Below, piece after piece: positions 30,201 through 38,580 of a stretch of DNA of 64,000 nt (positions are counted from its first letter, which is position 1; each line of letters begins with the position of its first letter). The translations under genes were made by a program, and so were the position numbers. This DNA is from Alkalilimnicola sp. S0819 (GTDB taxonomy: Bacteria > Pseudomonadota > Gammaproteobacteria > Nitrococcales > WHIW01). Where the stretch lies: contig NZ_WHIW01000011.1 of NCBI RefSeq assembly GCF_009295635.1, positions 1 through 64,000 on the forward strand, written 5' to 3'. The notes under the pieces were generated by a model. It did not search any database, was not told where the DNA came from, and saw only the letters and a program-made list of their open reading frames with translations.

Positions 30201-30580
30201 GCCGCGGTGTAGGACTGATCGCCGAACGGATTGCCCGCTTGGTCGACGCCCTTCCAGGGCGTGTAGGTCTTTTTCGGATCATAGGCCAGGGCGTTATAGC
30301 CGACGCACAATTCCAGCCGCTCGGTACTGTTGTCCGGGGTGAAGTCCAGGTTGCCGGAGTTGTGACTGTAACCCTCGTCCCTGGCACCATCGGTGAGCAG
30401 CACTTCCCAGTCCATGCTGCCCGAATCGTCCATCACGAACATGATATTGGGCTTGACCTTGGTGCCGGTGAACAGCGGCTGATCCGCCAGATTGCCGGGG
30501 GCGGCCTGGGCGACGGGGAGCCCGGTGGCCGCGATCAGGCCGGTCAACAGGCTTTTGCGGATGAGGTCTTGTATTTTCAT
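27263..30580 (-). CDS. pilY1: Type IV pilus tip-associated adhesin PilY1
   Basis: The 1105-residue protein has a signal peptide (GLIAATGLPVAQA), an N-terminal von Willebrand factor A-like domain with the MIDAS start DDSGS (51-55), and a C-terminal PilY1 beta-propeller with FRDRKSRLGDIISSSPVYVG, DGMLHAFNESGEEVLAYIP and LFALDITDP. EF-hand-like loops occur at DVNGDGTADRVY and near residue 1034 (DYNRDGVIDSLD). PilY1 is needed for pilus extension and acts as a calcium-dependent adhesin and surface sensor. Two RGD tripeptides are present. Confidence 0.93.
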   Translation of the reverse strand: MKIQDLIRKSLLTGLIAATGLPVAQAAPGNLADQPLFTGTKVKPNIMFVMDDSGSMDWEVLLTDGARDEGYSHNSGNLDFTPDNSTERLELCVGYNALAYDPKKTYTPWKGVDQAGNPFGDQSYTAARKHPYYTSTANLKNHYYFAWRDNGDGVFQKGECPTKKKHRKYVKDLSASEKTNYANWYTYYRKREYVAKRSLTELISTNTETRMGLKTLHNNNSVWTSVKDNDDDGNRAALLKNAARINSSGGTPLRTALKSTGEYFRGKHSPILPLDKGGACQQNFAVVMSDGYWNGSSPYVGNVDGDSSNKFAGGSYADKYSNTLADVAMYYYSTDLAPSLPPAVPTIDGVDENPEQHLVTFTVAFGVPGTLDANPTNPKASFNWPKPTNNQPTTTDDMRHAAWNGRGKFLNAGDPQELIDSLSDAIATIIDRTGAGGTVAFSNTQLETDTVVYQGLFNSNGWSGDLRAYSLDANTQSFKTTPDWSAADKLDARNLKTQPRTILTHNGSTGVAFEWDQLSTAQKNDLRHDGSGVISGQDDVAKARLAFIRGDTSHEGTGHNFRDRKSRLGDIISSSPVYVGDPMEYYWLDSAPFPTGAQAYSTFVTNTSRDGIIYVGGNDGMLHAFNESGEEVLAYIPGTNYSTAKGRGLHFLTQPDYAHRYHVDLTPTTAPAHIKTSAAVGATAAWRTVLLGGQRAGGRGLFALDITDPSQFKEAKAADLVLWEFTNANDADLGYTYSKPTVVLLNNGRWAAIFGNGYNDTGSGEAQLFIVYLEGGIDGTWSYHPSDWTATDYIKLSTGVGSAADRNGLSTPEVVDVNGDGTADRVYAGDLHGNLWVFDLCNEDADGDCQASGWDVAYQDGGNPQPLFTGLATQPITAKPTVIRHPDSAVGSDENAGDPNLVVLFGTGQYLTEADKTNTDTQAFYGVWDRGVGGLTKSKLQQQTITNVDGNKGRTATSHSVDWMPADEDDRQYGYYANLPDSGERADTDPVVRGDIVYFNTKIPSADACQAGGSGWEMSLSISNGGAPPRPVFDYNRDGVIDSLDTYGRDKDAYVGSKTAEGLPGGAAFSGNKQVTVSTDTHRLRERLVESLGGSNAGRMSWQEL

Positions 30581-30611
30581 GGCTCGTCACCCCTGTGGGC
30601 GGATCAATAGA

Positions 30612-31157
30612 TTACAGCGACAGTCCGTAGCGGGTGCGCAGGACAACCTGGGCGTCGGTATCGCCGCCCGTGCCCTGGGCCGTGATTTCGAAAACCGTGA
30701 TGCCGCCGCTGCCTTGAGGAACGCCTTGGCTCAGCCCGATGCTGCCACCGGTGCCGGGCACGAAGCCGATTTCCTTGATGTAATAGCGTGGCAGCGCCGC
30801 GGTGCCCGGCACGGCATTGGCAGCTACCGAACGGGTGCCCTGCCAGAGCGTGTTGTCGTGAGGGTCGGCATCATGGTTGCTGTCGTACAGACCATTGCCG
30901 ACGCCGTCGCCGAAGTTGGCGCTGATGAACGCAGCGTCATAGCCGGTCAAGGTGGTCTCGGCTTCACGCAGAGCAGCTTCGGCCGCCTGGAAGGCGATGC
31001 TGCGGTTGCGGGTGTTGCCGGCCATTTTCTCCTCCAGCGTGGTGCCGCGCATGGCAGAGACACCTAGCAGGGTCATGACCAGCAGCAGTATGAGGCTGAT
31101 GGCCAGCGCGGCGCCCCGCTGCGCGTGCCGGGACTGGTGTGTCGGTTTACGAGTCAT
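30612..31157 (-). CDS. pilX: Type IV minor pilin PilX
   Basis: A 181-residue protein with the PilX N-terminal signature RG/AALAISLILLLVMTLLGVSAMR followed by TTLEEKMAGNTRNRSIAFQAAEAAL. Position +5 of the mature form is Ile, not Glu, as expected for the GspK/PilX-type subunit at the tip complex. The start ATG at 31157 lies four bases after the pilW stop. Confidence 0.88.
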   Translation of the reverse strand: MTRKPTHQSRHAQRGAALAISLILLLVMTLLGVSAMRGTTLEEKMAGNTRNRSIAFQAAEAALREAETTLTGYDAAFISANFGDGVGNGLYDSNHDADPHDNTLWQGTRSVAANAVPGTAALPRYYIKEIGFVPGTGGSIGLSQGVPQGSGGITVFEITAQGTGGDTDAQVVLRTRYGLSL

Positions 31158-31161
31158 GGAG

Positions 31162-32058
31162 CTACCCCGTCCGGTTTCGGATGGTGACGGTGGTGGAGAA
31201 GCCGCGGCGCAGGCGGCCGTCACCGTTGCTGGCGGCGGCGCCGTTGAAATAATAACCTTGGGCGCCGCTGGTCAGGTTCTGCTCCTCGGAGCGCAGCAGC
31301 ACGTTGATTCGCATGCTGGTTACCTGCTCCCAGGTGCCGTTGCCGGTCACCGTGTTGGCGTCCACGTAGTAGTCGGCGGAGCCGTCGGGGCTGCCCGCCG
31401 GCAGCACGTCCACCCCGTATCGGACCTGAAAGCCTTCGACGTTCGGGATCAGTGGTTGACCGTTGCGAACCAGCGTTCCGTTGGTGACGGCGTAGGTGAC
31501 GGCTTCCAGCGGATAGACGCGCGCCGTCGGGCCGTAGCTCTTGCTGAGGGTGGTGGCGTGGGAAATGCTGGTGCTGTCGCTACCGGTGAGGGTGACGATG
31601 TCGCCGCGCTGGCAGTCGGCGATCAGCACCACATCACCGGTGGTGTGGCCATGGTTGGCGGGTACGGTGATCGCGCCGCTGACCGGCGCCCCGGCGGGCA
31701 GCGCCGTGCCCGCGCCCAAAGCCTTGACGGCGGTGAATTGATCGCTGGCGCCGTTCACCTGGCCGACGAGCCCGGTGCTGAAGATCGCATTGCCACTGCG
31801 GTTGGTAATAAGCCCGCTGTCTGTCAGGCACCCCCAGAAGTCCGCCATCCGCACATCGCGAGAGACCAGTTCCATGCTGAAACGACCGTCTTCCTGCAGG
31901 CGCCCGGCGGCTTCCTGTACGCGGTAGCCCTGCTTGGATGATATGAAGATCTGCACGACGCCGGCGACCAATAGCAGACTGATGGCCAGGGCGATCATGA
32001 TCTCGATCAGGCCGACACCGTACTGCTGTCGTCGGCTGACGGAATAGAGCTGTTTCAT
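31162..32058 (-). CDS. pilW: Type IV minor pilin PilW
   Basis: The 298-residue prepilin has the leader YG/VGLIEIMIALAISLLLVAGVVQIF (Glu at +5) and the long C-terminal domain typical of PilW, the GspJ-like member of the tip complex. Its start overlaps the pilV end by four bases, suggesting coupled translation. Confidence 0.9.
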   Translation of the reverse strand: MKQLYSVSRRQQYGVGLIEIMIALAISLLLVAGVVQIFISSKQGYRVQEAAGRLQEDGRFSMELVSRDVRMADFWGCLTDSGLITNRSGNAIFSTGLVGQVNGASDQFTAVKALGAGTALPAGAPVSGAITVPANHGHTTGDVVLIADCQRGDIVTLTGSDSTSISHATTLSKSYGPTARVYPLEAVTYAVTNGTLVRNGQPLIPNVEGFQVRYGVDVLPAGSPDGSADYYVDANTVTGNGTWEQVTSMRINVLLRSEEQNLTSGAQGYYFNGAAASNGDGRLRRGFSTTVTIRNRTG

Positions 32059-32552
32059 GGGCGCACGCTCGTGTCAAAGAGGAGCGTGCTGCCGTCACGC
32101 TCGTCGTTCCACCAGATCTTGATGGCGTAAAAATCCCCGGCGCCGTCACACGCTGGTGCGGCGGGGGTCGCGGTGTTCTCCAGGGTGCTGTCACGACAGA
32201 CTATTGCGTTGCCGCCCGGGAGCTGGGCGGCAACGGCCTGTTGCCACTCCCAGGCATCGTGGGCGGCCATGTTGGCGGCGCTGCAGCCGGCGGTGGTCAG
32301 GCAGGTGGCGGTCTGCGCGGCTGCCGGTTGGTCGTAGGCGCCGCTCAGAAAGCCTGCACGATTGGCGCGCATCCGGTCGGCCATATCGTTGGCGAGGATG
32401 GTCGCCTGGCTGCGCAGGTAGGCGCTGTGGTTGTTCTTCAGGCTGGCAGCCTGTAGCCCGGCCAGCCCCAGCAGGCCGACGGAAAGCACCAGCACTGCCA
32501 CCAGCACTTCGATCAGAGACAGCCCCTGTTGTCGCTTTCGTTGCTGTCTCAT
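32055..32552 (-). CDS. pilV: Type IV minor pilin PilV
   Basis: The 165-residue prepilin starts MRQQRKRQQG/LSLIEVLVAVLVLSVGLLGLAGLQ, with the PilV/GspI pattern AGLQAASLKNNHSAYLRSQA after the hydrophobic segment. Four cysteines occur in the C-terminal part. The ATG overlaps the fimU stop in an ATGA arrangement. Confidence 0.9.
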   Translation of the reverse strand: MRQQRKRQQGLSLIEVLVAVLVLSVGLLGLAGLQAASLKNNHSAYLRSQATILANDMADRMRANRAGFLSGAYDQPAAAQTATCLTTAGCSAANMAAHDAWEWQQAVAAQLPGGNAIVCRDSTLENTATPAAPACDGAGDFYAIKIWWNDERDGSTLLFDTSVRP

Positions 32553-33061
32553 GAGCAGGCCTCGTTGGTGGTGCCCGGGCGCCCGGTCAGCGCGACCGTG
32601 ATTCGGCGCTGCTCCGTATTGCTGCAGCCCTTCGCCCTGTGGACGATGGTCTGGGCGGCGGCCTGGTCCAGCATGCCATTGCCGGCGTAGCGGATTTGGC
32701 CCGGTCCGGTAATGTTCGGCGCGCCCGCCGGGGCGTCCCAGACCTTCAGGACCGTGTCGGTGCCCGCATCGACGGCGCCGTTGCCGTTGGCATCGGTGAA
32801 CACGATCCAGCCCACCGACCAGTCGGTGCCGCCGCTGCAGTTGGTCAGGTTGCTGCTGGGGCACACCGATACGCGCTGATTTCGCTTGATCGCTTCACTG
32901 CGCGCCAGGTTAAGCGCCGCCAGCATGTCATTGGCTTGGGTCGTGATGCGGTTGTCGCGGACAATGTCGGTGAAGCTGGGGACAGCAATGGCTACGACGA
33001 TGCCCAGCAAGGCGACCACCACCATGAGTTCGATCAGGGTAAAGCCGTTAGTCGTTTTCAT
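32549..33061 (-). CDS. fimU: Type IV minor pilin FimU (GspH/FimT family)
   Basis: The 170-residue prepilin has the leader NG/FTLIELMVVVALLGIVVAIAVP and a GspH-type domain with ANDMLAALNLARSEAIKRNQRVSVC and an EF-hand-like loop FTDANGNGAVDAGTD (residues 88-102). It is the first gene of the minor pilin operon, so the operon promoter should lie in 33062-33190; TATAAC near 33070 on the minus strand is a possible -10 but lacks a clear -35. Confidence 0.88.
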   Translation of the reverse strand: MKTTNGFTLIELMVVVALLGIVVAIAVPSFTDIVRDNRITTQANDMLAALNLARSEAIKRNQRVSVCPSSNLTNCSGGTDWSVGWIVFTDANGNGAVDAGTDTVLKVWDAPAGAPNITGPGQIRYAGNGMLDQAAAQTIVHRAKGCSNTEQRRITVALTGRPGTTNEACS

Positions 33062-33152
33062 GTTGCCCGTTATAGACAGGGGGCGCGAGCGGTACCAGAT
33101 TTCGACGACGAGGTGCTCGGTCCAGCCGACCAGCGGCCTGTCGCGTCCCGCG

Positions 33153-33181
33153 TTGTTCAGTGCGCGGCCTTGTTCTATACT
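33153..33181 (+). promoter_or_regulatory. Promoter of tRNA-Thr
   Basis: -35 TTGTTC (33153-33158), a 17-base spacer and -10 TATACT (33176-33181) end 11 bases before the tRNA, so the 5' leader would be only a few bases. Confidence 0.7.
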
Positions 33182-33192
33182 CCCGCACCCGT

Positions 33193-33268
<76 letters not shown>

Positions 33269-33276
33269 TTCCTTTT

Positions 33277-34155
33277 TTAATCCGCCTCATCCGCCATCTC
33301 GATGAACCGTTGCGCCGCGGGGCTTAGCGGTTTGTGGCGCAGGCCGATACGGTACAGCGGCCGCCGGAAGACCGGCAGCCCCTTCAGGATCCGCAGCCGG
33401 CCGGTGGTCAAGTGCTGGCGGGCGGCGGTGCGCGAGACCATGGTAAGGCCCAGCCCGGCGGCGGTGCTCTCCACGGCCGCGGCGACGCTGTCCACCTCCA
33501 ATACCCGCGTGACCTCGATGCCGGCGTCCCGCAACAGGGTCTCGGTCACCGTGCGCGTGCCCGAGCCGGCCTCGCGGATGATCCAGCGCTCCCGGGCCAG
33601 TCTCTCCGGCTCGAGCGCGGCGAGCTGGCTCAGCGGGTGAGAGCCCGCGGCAAGAATCACCAGTTCATCTTCCCGCCACGGGGCGCGCAGGATCTCGCGA
33701 TGCCGAGTCGGCCCCTCGACGAAGGCCGCGTCCAGTTCGTAACCCAGCAGGCGGCGCTCGATCGCCGCGGTGTTGTCGCTGACGATCTTCACCTCGACGC
33801 CGGGATGGCGCGCTAGAAACCGCGCCACCAGCGGGGGCAGCAGATAGGTGGCGATGGTCATGCTCGCGCCCACGGTGAGGTTGCCTCGCTCCAGCCCCTG
33901 GCGCGCCCGCAGGTCGGCCTGGGCCGCCCGCTCCAGGGCGAAGATGGCCTTGGCATGCTCGTGCAGCGCTTCACCGGCCTCGGTCAGGCGGAGCTGGCGC
34001 GCGCCGCGCTCCAGCAGCGTTATCCCCAGTTGAAACTCCAGATCGCGAACCCCCTTGGAGACGGCGGGCTGGGTGATATGCAGGGCCTGGGCGGCGCGGG
34101 AAAAGCTGCCGTGGGTCGCGACGGCGGTGAAGGTGCGGAGCAGGTGCAGGTTCAC
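33277..34155 (-). CDS. LysR-family transcriptional regulator
   Basis: The 292-residue protein has the LysR helix-turn-helix at residues about 2-60 (LLRTFTAVATHGSFSRAAQALHITQPAVSKGVRDLE) and an effector-binding domain (about 90-285). It is divergent from the YeiH-type transporter gene, and the E. coli counterpart pair is yeiE-yeiH. It probably controls that transporter in response to a sulfur-type anion; the ligand is unknown. Confidence 0.88.
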   Translation of the reverse strand: MNLHLLRTFTAVATHGSFSRAAQALHITQPAVSKGVRDLEFQLGITLLERGARQLRLTEAGEALHEHAKAIFALERAAQADLRARQGLERGNLTVGASMTIATYLLPPLVARFLARHPGVEVKIVSDNTAAIERRLLGYELDAAFVEGPTRHREILRAPWREDELVILAAGSHPLSQLAALEPERLARERWIIREAGSGTRTVTETLLRDAGIEVTRVLEVDSVAAAVESTAAGLGLTMVSRTAARQHLTTGRLRILKGLPVFRRPLYRIGLRHKPLSPAAQRFIEMADEAD

Positions 34156-34169
34156 GGTATTACCAAAAG

Positions 34170-34237
34170 TTATGCATAGGTGATAAATGGCAATTGGCAG
34201 TATGCATCAGGCTGAAGGAGGATGTTTATAAGCTTAT
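34170..34237. promoter_or_regulatory. Candidate LysR-type operator region
   Basis: The 95-bp gap between the divergent genes is AT-rich and holds two dyads: TTATGCATAGGTGATAA (34170-34186), with TTAT/ATAA arms 9 bases apart, and the palindrome ATAAGCTTAT (34228-34237) just upstream of the transporter start. This fits the T-N11-A style binding sites of LysR regulators. Confidence 0.45.
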
Positions 34238-34250
34238 GCGGGGGTGATCT

Positions 34251-35303
34251 ATGTCGCAGCTTACAGGAACGGCGGTATGCCTTGAGGACAGCCGCCGGCC
34301 GGCGGCGCGGAACTATCTCCCGGGCTTGGCGCTGGTGCTGCTGATCGCGCTGGGCGCGGGCTGGGTAGCGGGCAGTGGCTTCGTCCGCGGCCTGGGGCTG
34401 GGCAGCTTGACGCTGGCGATGATATTCGGCGGTGTCGTCGGCAACACGGTTTATGGGCGGCTGCGCCTCGCCTGCGAGCCTGGGGCGGAATATGCCGCCG
34501 GCGGGTTGCTGCGCCTGGGCATCGTGCTCTACGGTTTCCACATTACCTTGCAGGATCTGGCGCTGGTCGGCTGGTCGGGCTTGCTCACCAGCGCCGTCAT
34601 GGTCTGCAGTACCTTCCTGCTGGCCGTGTACGCCGGCACGCGCCTGCTGCGGCTCGATCGTCAGAGCGCCATGCTGATCGGCGCGGGCAGCGCGATCTGC
34701 GGGGCGGCGGCGGTGATAGCGGTGGCGCCGGTGCTGCGCGCGCCGCCCCACAAGGTGGCGGTGGCGGTGGCGACGGTGGTGCTGTTCGGCACCCTGGGCA
34801 TGTTCCTCTATCCGTTGGCTCATCCGTATCTGGGCCTCGGCGAGCAGGCCTACGGCGCCTTCGTCGGCTCTACCCTGCATGAGGTCGCCCAGGTGGTGGT
34901 CGCCGGTGGCGCGGTGGGGGCCGAGGCTGCCCATACAGCGGTGTTGGTGAAGATGCTGCGGGTGATGCTGTTGATGCCGTTCCTGCTGCTGCTTTCCGGC
35001 TACGCGGGCGCGCAGGCTGAAGGTGGCAGGAGCCGGCTGACGGTCCCCTGGTTCGCGCTGCTCTTTCTCGGCGTGATTGGCGTCAATTCGCTGGTGACGG
35101 TGCCGGCGCCGCTGCTCGACGGGCTGCTGCGGCTGGATGCCGCCTTGCTGGCCATGGCCATGGCGGCTCTGGGGTTGCGCACCCGCGTCGCCGCCGTGGT
35201 CGGTGCCGGGCGGCGGCCGATGCTGCTGGCGCTGTTGCTGTTCGGCTTCCTCTTTGCCGGCGGCTATGGGGTGAACCTGCTGTTGGGCGGTCTGTCTCCC
35301 TGA
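34251..35303 (+). CDS. yeiH: YeiH/UPF0324-family putative sulfate exporter
   Basis: The 350-residue membrane protein has about ten hydrophobic segments and the family motifs MIFGGVVGNTV, LLRLGIVLYGFHIT, GAGSAICGAAAV and GSTLHEVAQVVVAGG. Members of the family are suggested to export sulfate, sulfite or sulfonate-derived anions; direct evidence is limited. Regulated most likely by the divergent LysR protein. Confidence 0.88.
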   Translation: MSQLTGTAVCLEDSRRPAARNYLPGLALVLLIALGAGWVAGSGFVRGLGLGSLTLAMIFGGVVGNTVYGRLRLACEPGAEYAAGGLLRLGIVLYGFHITLQDLALVGWSGLLTSAVMVCSTFLLAVYAGTRLLRLDRQSAMLIGAGSAICGAAAVIAVAPVLRAPPHKVAVAVATVVLFGTLGMFLYPLAHPYLGLGEQAYGAFVGSTLHEVAQVVVAGGAVGAEAAHTAVLVKMLRVMLLMPFLLLLSGYAGAQAEGGRSRLTVPWFALLFLGVIGVNSLVTVPAPLLDGLLRLDAALLAMAMAALGLRTRVAAVVGAGRRPMLLALLLFGFLFAGGYGVNLLLGGLSP

Positions 35304-35343
35304 CGGGCAGTATCCCGCGCCGGCTCAGGTCTCGTGCGGCGAC

Positions 35344-37107
35344 TCAGGCCTCGTGCGGCGGCGGCGTCACCTTGATCACCTCGTCGATATCCGTCACCCC
35401 CTGGGCGATCTTGCGCGCGCCACTGAGTCGCATCGGCCGCAGCCCCTCCTTGATGGCCTGGGCCCGAAGGGCGGGCAGATCCGCCTCCGCGGTGATCAGC
35501 TCCCGCAGGGCCGGGGTGATGCGTAATAACTCATACAGCCCCGTGCGTCCCTTGTAGCCGGTGCGGCGGCATTCCAGGCAGCCCGTGGCGCGGCGGATCT
35601 GCGCGGGCGGCTCGGCCTTCCAGGGGGCGACCAGCTTCTGCCAGGCCTCCCGCTCCACGGCTTCCGGTTTCCGGCAGTGGGGGCAGAGCGTGCGCACCAG
35701 GCGCTGGGCCAGCACGCCGAGCAAGGAGCTGCGAATCAGATAGGCCGGCAGGCCCAGGTCCAGCAGACGGACGATGGCCGAGGGCGCATCGTTGGTGTGC
35801 AGGGTGGAGAGCACCAGGTGCCCGGTCTGGGCCGCTTGCACGGCCATCTCGGCGGTTTCCAGGTCGCGGATCTCGCCCACCATGATGATGTCCGGGTCCT
35901 GGCGCAGCAGCGTGCGGATGCCGTCGGCGAAGTTCAGGCCGATATTGCGCTGTACCTGCATCTGGTTGAAGGACGGCTCCACCAGTTCCACCGGGTCCTC
36001 CACGCTGCTCACGTTCACCTCGGGGCCGGCGAGCTGGCGCAGGCTGGAGTAGAGCGTGGTGGTCTTGCCCGAGCCGGTGGGGCCGGTGACCAGGACGATG
36101 CCGTTGGGGGCGTGGATCAGCTCCTGCCACTGGGCGTTCTCCTGCTGGCTGAAGCCGAGCTGGGCCAGATCCAGCACCAGGGCATCCGGGTCGAAGATGC
36201 GCAGCACCAGCTTCTCCCCAAAGACGCTGGGCATGGTGGACAGGCGAAACTCTACCTCGCGGCCCTGAACGCTGCGGATCTTCAGCCGCCCGTCCTGGGG
36301 GCGGCGCTTTTCGGCCACGTCCATGCGGGCGAGGATCTTCAGTCGACTGGTGACCGCGCCCATCACCGCGGCGGGGATTTCGTAGACCTGGTGCAACACG
36401 CCGTCGATGCGAAAGCGGACATTGCCTTGCTCACGGCGCGGTTCCATGTGGATATCACTGGCGCGCTGTTCCATGGCGTACTGCAGCAACCAGTCCACCA
36501 CGCTGACCACGTGGCCGTCGTTGGCTTCCAGCTCGCCGCGGCGGCCGAGTTCGCGCAGCTGCTCCAGGTTCTGCAGGCCGCTGTCCCGGCCCTGCTGCGT
36601 TTTCGCGCCGCGCATGGAGCGGGCGAGGCTGTAGAACTCCACCAGGAAGCGGTCGATGTCGGCGGGGTTGGCCATGACCGGCTTGACGGTCTTGCCGAGA
36701 ATGCGCTCCAGCTCCTCGCGCCACTCGCCGCTCCAGGGGTCGGCGCTGGCGATGGTGACGCTGTCGGCTTCCACCTGGATGGGCAGGATGCGAAAGCGGC
36801 TGGCATAGGCGTAGGAAACCACCCCGGCCACTTCCGCCACGTCGATGGCGAGCGGGTCTATGCGCACGTGGGGCAGGCCGTGGCGGGCGGCGAGCCAGGT
36901 GCTAAGGCGCTCCAGGTCCAGGGTGCGCCCCGGTCGTTCGGGGTCCGGCGCCTCCCGGCGGGCGAACTGCACCAGCGGGTGTTCCGTGCCCGGATCCTTG
37001 CCGTGGCTGCTCCACAGGCGGCGCTGGTCCTCGTCCAGCAGACCATCCTCGGCGAGCTGGGCCAGCAGCGCCTCGACAGTCAGACGGCCGGTGGGGGCGG
37101 CTGCCAT
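35344..37107 (-). CDS. GspE/PilB-family secretion ATPase, second copy
   Basis: The 587-residue protein has a type II secretion E N-terminal domain (about 60-175), Walker A GPTGSGKT, Walker B (LRQDPDIIMVGEIRD), His box (AQTGHLVLSTLHTND) and a tetracysteine zinc site (CPHC, CLEC). All catalytic motifs are intact, so it should be active. It is a paralogue of PilB but stands in a run with nadC and the mnh genes, two bases after nadC, without gspF or pilin neighbours. It may power a second pilus or secretion machine, or substitute for PilB. Confidence 0.85.
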   Translation of the reverse strand: MAAAPTGRLTVEALLAQLAEDGLLDEDQRRLWSSHGKDPGTEHPLVQFARREAPDPERPGRTLDLERLSTWLAARHGLPHVRIDPLAIDVAEVAGVVSYAYASRFRILPIQVEADSVTIASADPWSGEWREELERILGKTVKPVMANPADIDRFLVEFYSLARSMRGAKTQQGRDSGLQNLEQLRELGRRGELEANDGHVVSVVDWLLQYAMEQRASDIHMEPRREQGNVRFRIDGVLHQVYEIPAAVMGAVTSRLKILARMDVAEKRRPQDGRLKIRSVQGREVEFRLSTMPSVFGEKLVLRIFDPDALVLDLAQLGFSQQENAQWQELIHAPNGIVLVTGPTGSGKTTTLYSSLRQLAGPEVNVSSVEDPVELVEPSFNQMQVQRNIGLNFADGIRTLLRQDPDIIMVGEIRDLETAEMAVQAAQTGHLVLSTLHTNDAPSAIVRLLDLGLPAYLIRSSLLGVLAQRLVRTLCPHCRKPEAVEREAWQKLVAPWKAEPPAQIRRATGCLECRRTGYKGRTGLYELLRITPALRELITAEADLPALRAQAIKEGLRPMRLSGARKIAQGVTDIDEVIKVTPPPHEA

Positions 37108-37109
37108 GC

Positions 37110-37964
37110 TCAGGCGTCCTCCAGCCGCAGCGAGAGGTCGATGGCGTGTACATGCTTGGTGATCGCCCCGGTGGAGATGAAATCCACGCCGGTTGCGGCC
37201 AGCGCCGTGAGCCGGTTCAGTTCTACATTGCCCGACGCCTCCAGCGGGATGCGCCCGCCAGCCAGCGCCACGGCCTGCTCCAACTGGTCCAGCGAGAAGT
37301 TATCCAGCAGGATCTGGTCGGGCGCGGCGTGCAGGGCCTGCTGCAGCTCGTCCAGGTTCTCCACTTCCACCTCCACCGGTGCGCCAGGGTGCAGGCGACG
37401 GGCCTCCATCACCGCGGCGGCCACCCCGCCGCAGGCGAGGATGTGGTTTTCCTTGATCAGCACCGCGTCGTAGAGGCCGAGGCGGTGATTCACGCAGCCG
37501 CCGCAGTGCGTGGCGTACTTTTGTGCCAGGCGCAGACCGGGGAGGGTCTTGCGAGTATCCAGGATGCGGGTCCGCGTGCCCGCCACGGCGGCGGCGAAGC
37601 GCCGCGCCGCGGTGGCGGTTCCGGAGAGGGTCTGGAGGAAGTTCAGCGCCGTACGCTCGCCGCTGACGATGCTGCGCACCGGGCCTTCCAGCACGCACAG
37701 TAGTTGGTTGCAGGCGAGCTCGTCGCCGTCGGCCACGCGCCAGTCGACGGTTACGCTGGGGTCGAGCTGGCGGAACACCTCGTCCAGCCAGGCGCTGCCG
37801 CACAGCACCGCCGGTTCCCGGCTGATGAGGCGGGCACGGGCGGTTTTGCCGGCGGGCAGCAGCGCGGCGGTGAGGTCGCCGGCGCCGATGTCCTCGGCCA
37901 ACGCTCGGCGCACGTCCTCGGTGACGCTCTCGGGGCGTGGTTCGCTCAGTTGCTCGGTGCGCAT
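37110..37964 (-). CDS. nadC: Nicotinate-nucleotide pyrophosphorylase (carboxylating)
   Basis: NadC makes nicotinate mononucleotide from quinolinate in NAD synthesis. The 284-residue protein has [52 protein letters not shown] and [10 protein letters not shown], all family signatures. Its ATG shares one base with the mnhG stop, so translation is probably coupled to an unrelated antiporter operon. Confidence 0.96.
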   Translation of the reverse strand: MRTEQLSEPRPESVTEDVRRALAEDIGAGDLTAALLPAGKTARARLISREPAVLCGSAWLDEVFRQLDPSVTVDWRVADGDELACNQLLCVLEGPVRSIVSGERTALNFLQTLSGTATAARRFAAAVAGTRTRILDTRKTLPGLRLAQKYATHCGGCVNHRLGLYDAVLIKENHILACGGVAAAVMEARRLHPGAPVEVEVENLDELQQALHAAPDQILLDNFSLDQLEQAVALAGGRIPLEASGNVELNRLTALAATGVDFISTGAITKHVHAIDLSLRLEDA

Positions 37965-38302
37965 CAGGCCTCTTCCCGCGGAGTCTCGCCCCGGTCGTGG
38001 GGCAGGGGCGCGCAGGAGCGCAGCTTGCGGTAGATGGCGGCCCGGGCCAGCAAGTGGGCGCTGATCGGCGCGGTCATGAACAGAAAGACGGTAATCAGCA
38101 CCGGGCGGGCGGTGAGCTCGCCGCTGACCAGGTGGCTGTGCAGCGCGGCGGCGATGAGCATGCCGCCCAGGCCCAGGGTGGTGGCCTTGGTGGGGGCGTG
38201 AAGCCGGGTGAAGAAGTCCGGCAGCTTCGCCAGCCCCAGGGAGCCGATCAGGGCGAAGGCGGCGCCGATCAGCAACAGGATGGAAATGAACACTTCGCTC
38301 AT
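37964..38302 (-). CDS. mnhG: Na+/H+ antiporter subunit MnhG
   Basis: The 112-residue protein has three hydrophobic segments and the MnhG pattern [29 protein letters not shown]. It is the last subunit of the Mrp/Mnh complex here, eight bases after mnhF. Confidence 0.93.
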   Translation of the reverse strand: MSEVFISILLLIGAAFALIGSLGLAKLPDFFTRLHAPTKATTLGLGGMLIAAALHSHLVSGELTARPVLITVFLFMTAPISAHLLARAAIYRKLRSCAPLPHDRGETPREEA

Positions 38303-38310
38303 GGTCGCAC

Positions 38311-38580
38311 TCACTCGATGATATTGCCGCGCAGCAGGTATTTGCCGAAGGCCACGGTGCCGATGAAGCCCAGCAGCGCGATGATCAGCGCGGCCTCGAA
38401 GAACACGCTGGTGCCAAAGCGCATGCCCAGCAGGATCATCAGGGCGATGGTGTTGATGTAGAGCGTGTCCAGGGCCAGCACCCGGTCCGGCACGTCCGGG
38501 CCGCGCAGTAGTCGCCACAGATTCAGCAGCATGGCCAGCGCAACCGCGATCAGCGCGATGTTCAGCGAGACGGCGAGCAT
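38311..38580 (-). CDS. mnhF: Na+/H+ antiporter subunit MnhF
   Basis: The 89-residue, three-segment membrane protein has [21 protein letters not shown], the MrpF signature. It overlaps mnhE by 19 bases. Confidence 0.93.
   Translation of the reverse strand: MLAVSLNIALIAVALAMLLNLWRLLRGPDVPDRVLALDTLYINTIALMILLGMRFGTSVFFEAALIIALLGFIGTVAFGKYLLRGNIIE

Noticed and set aside
29066-30610. A 514-codon open frame opposite pilY1
   Set aside because: Low-complexity Val/Gly/Ala antisense translation; pilY1 on the other strand has clear motifs.
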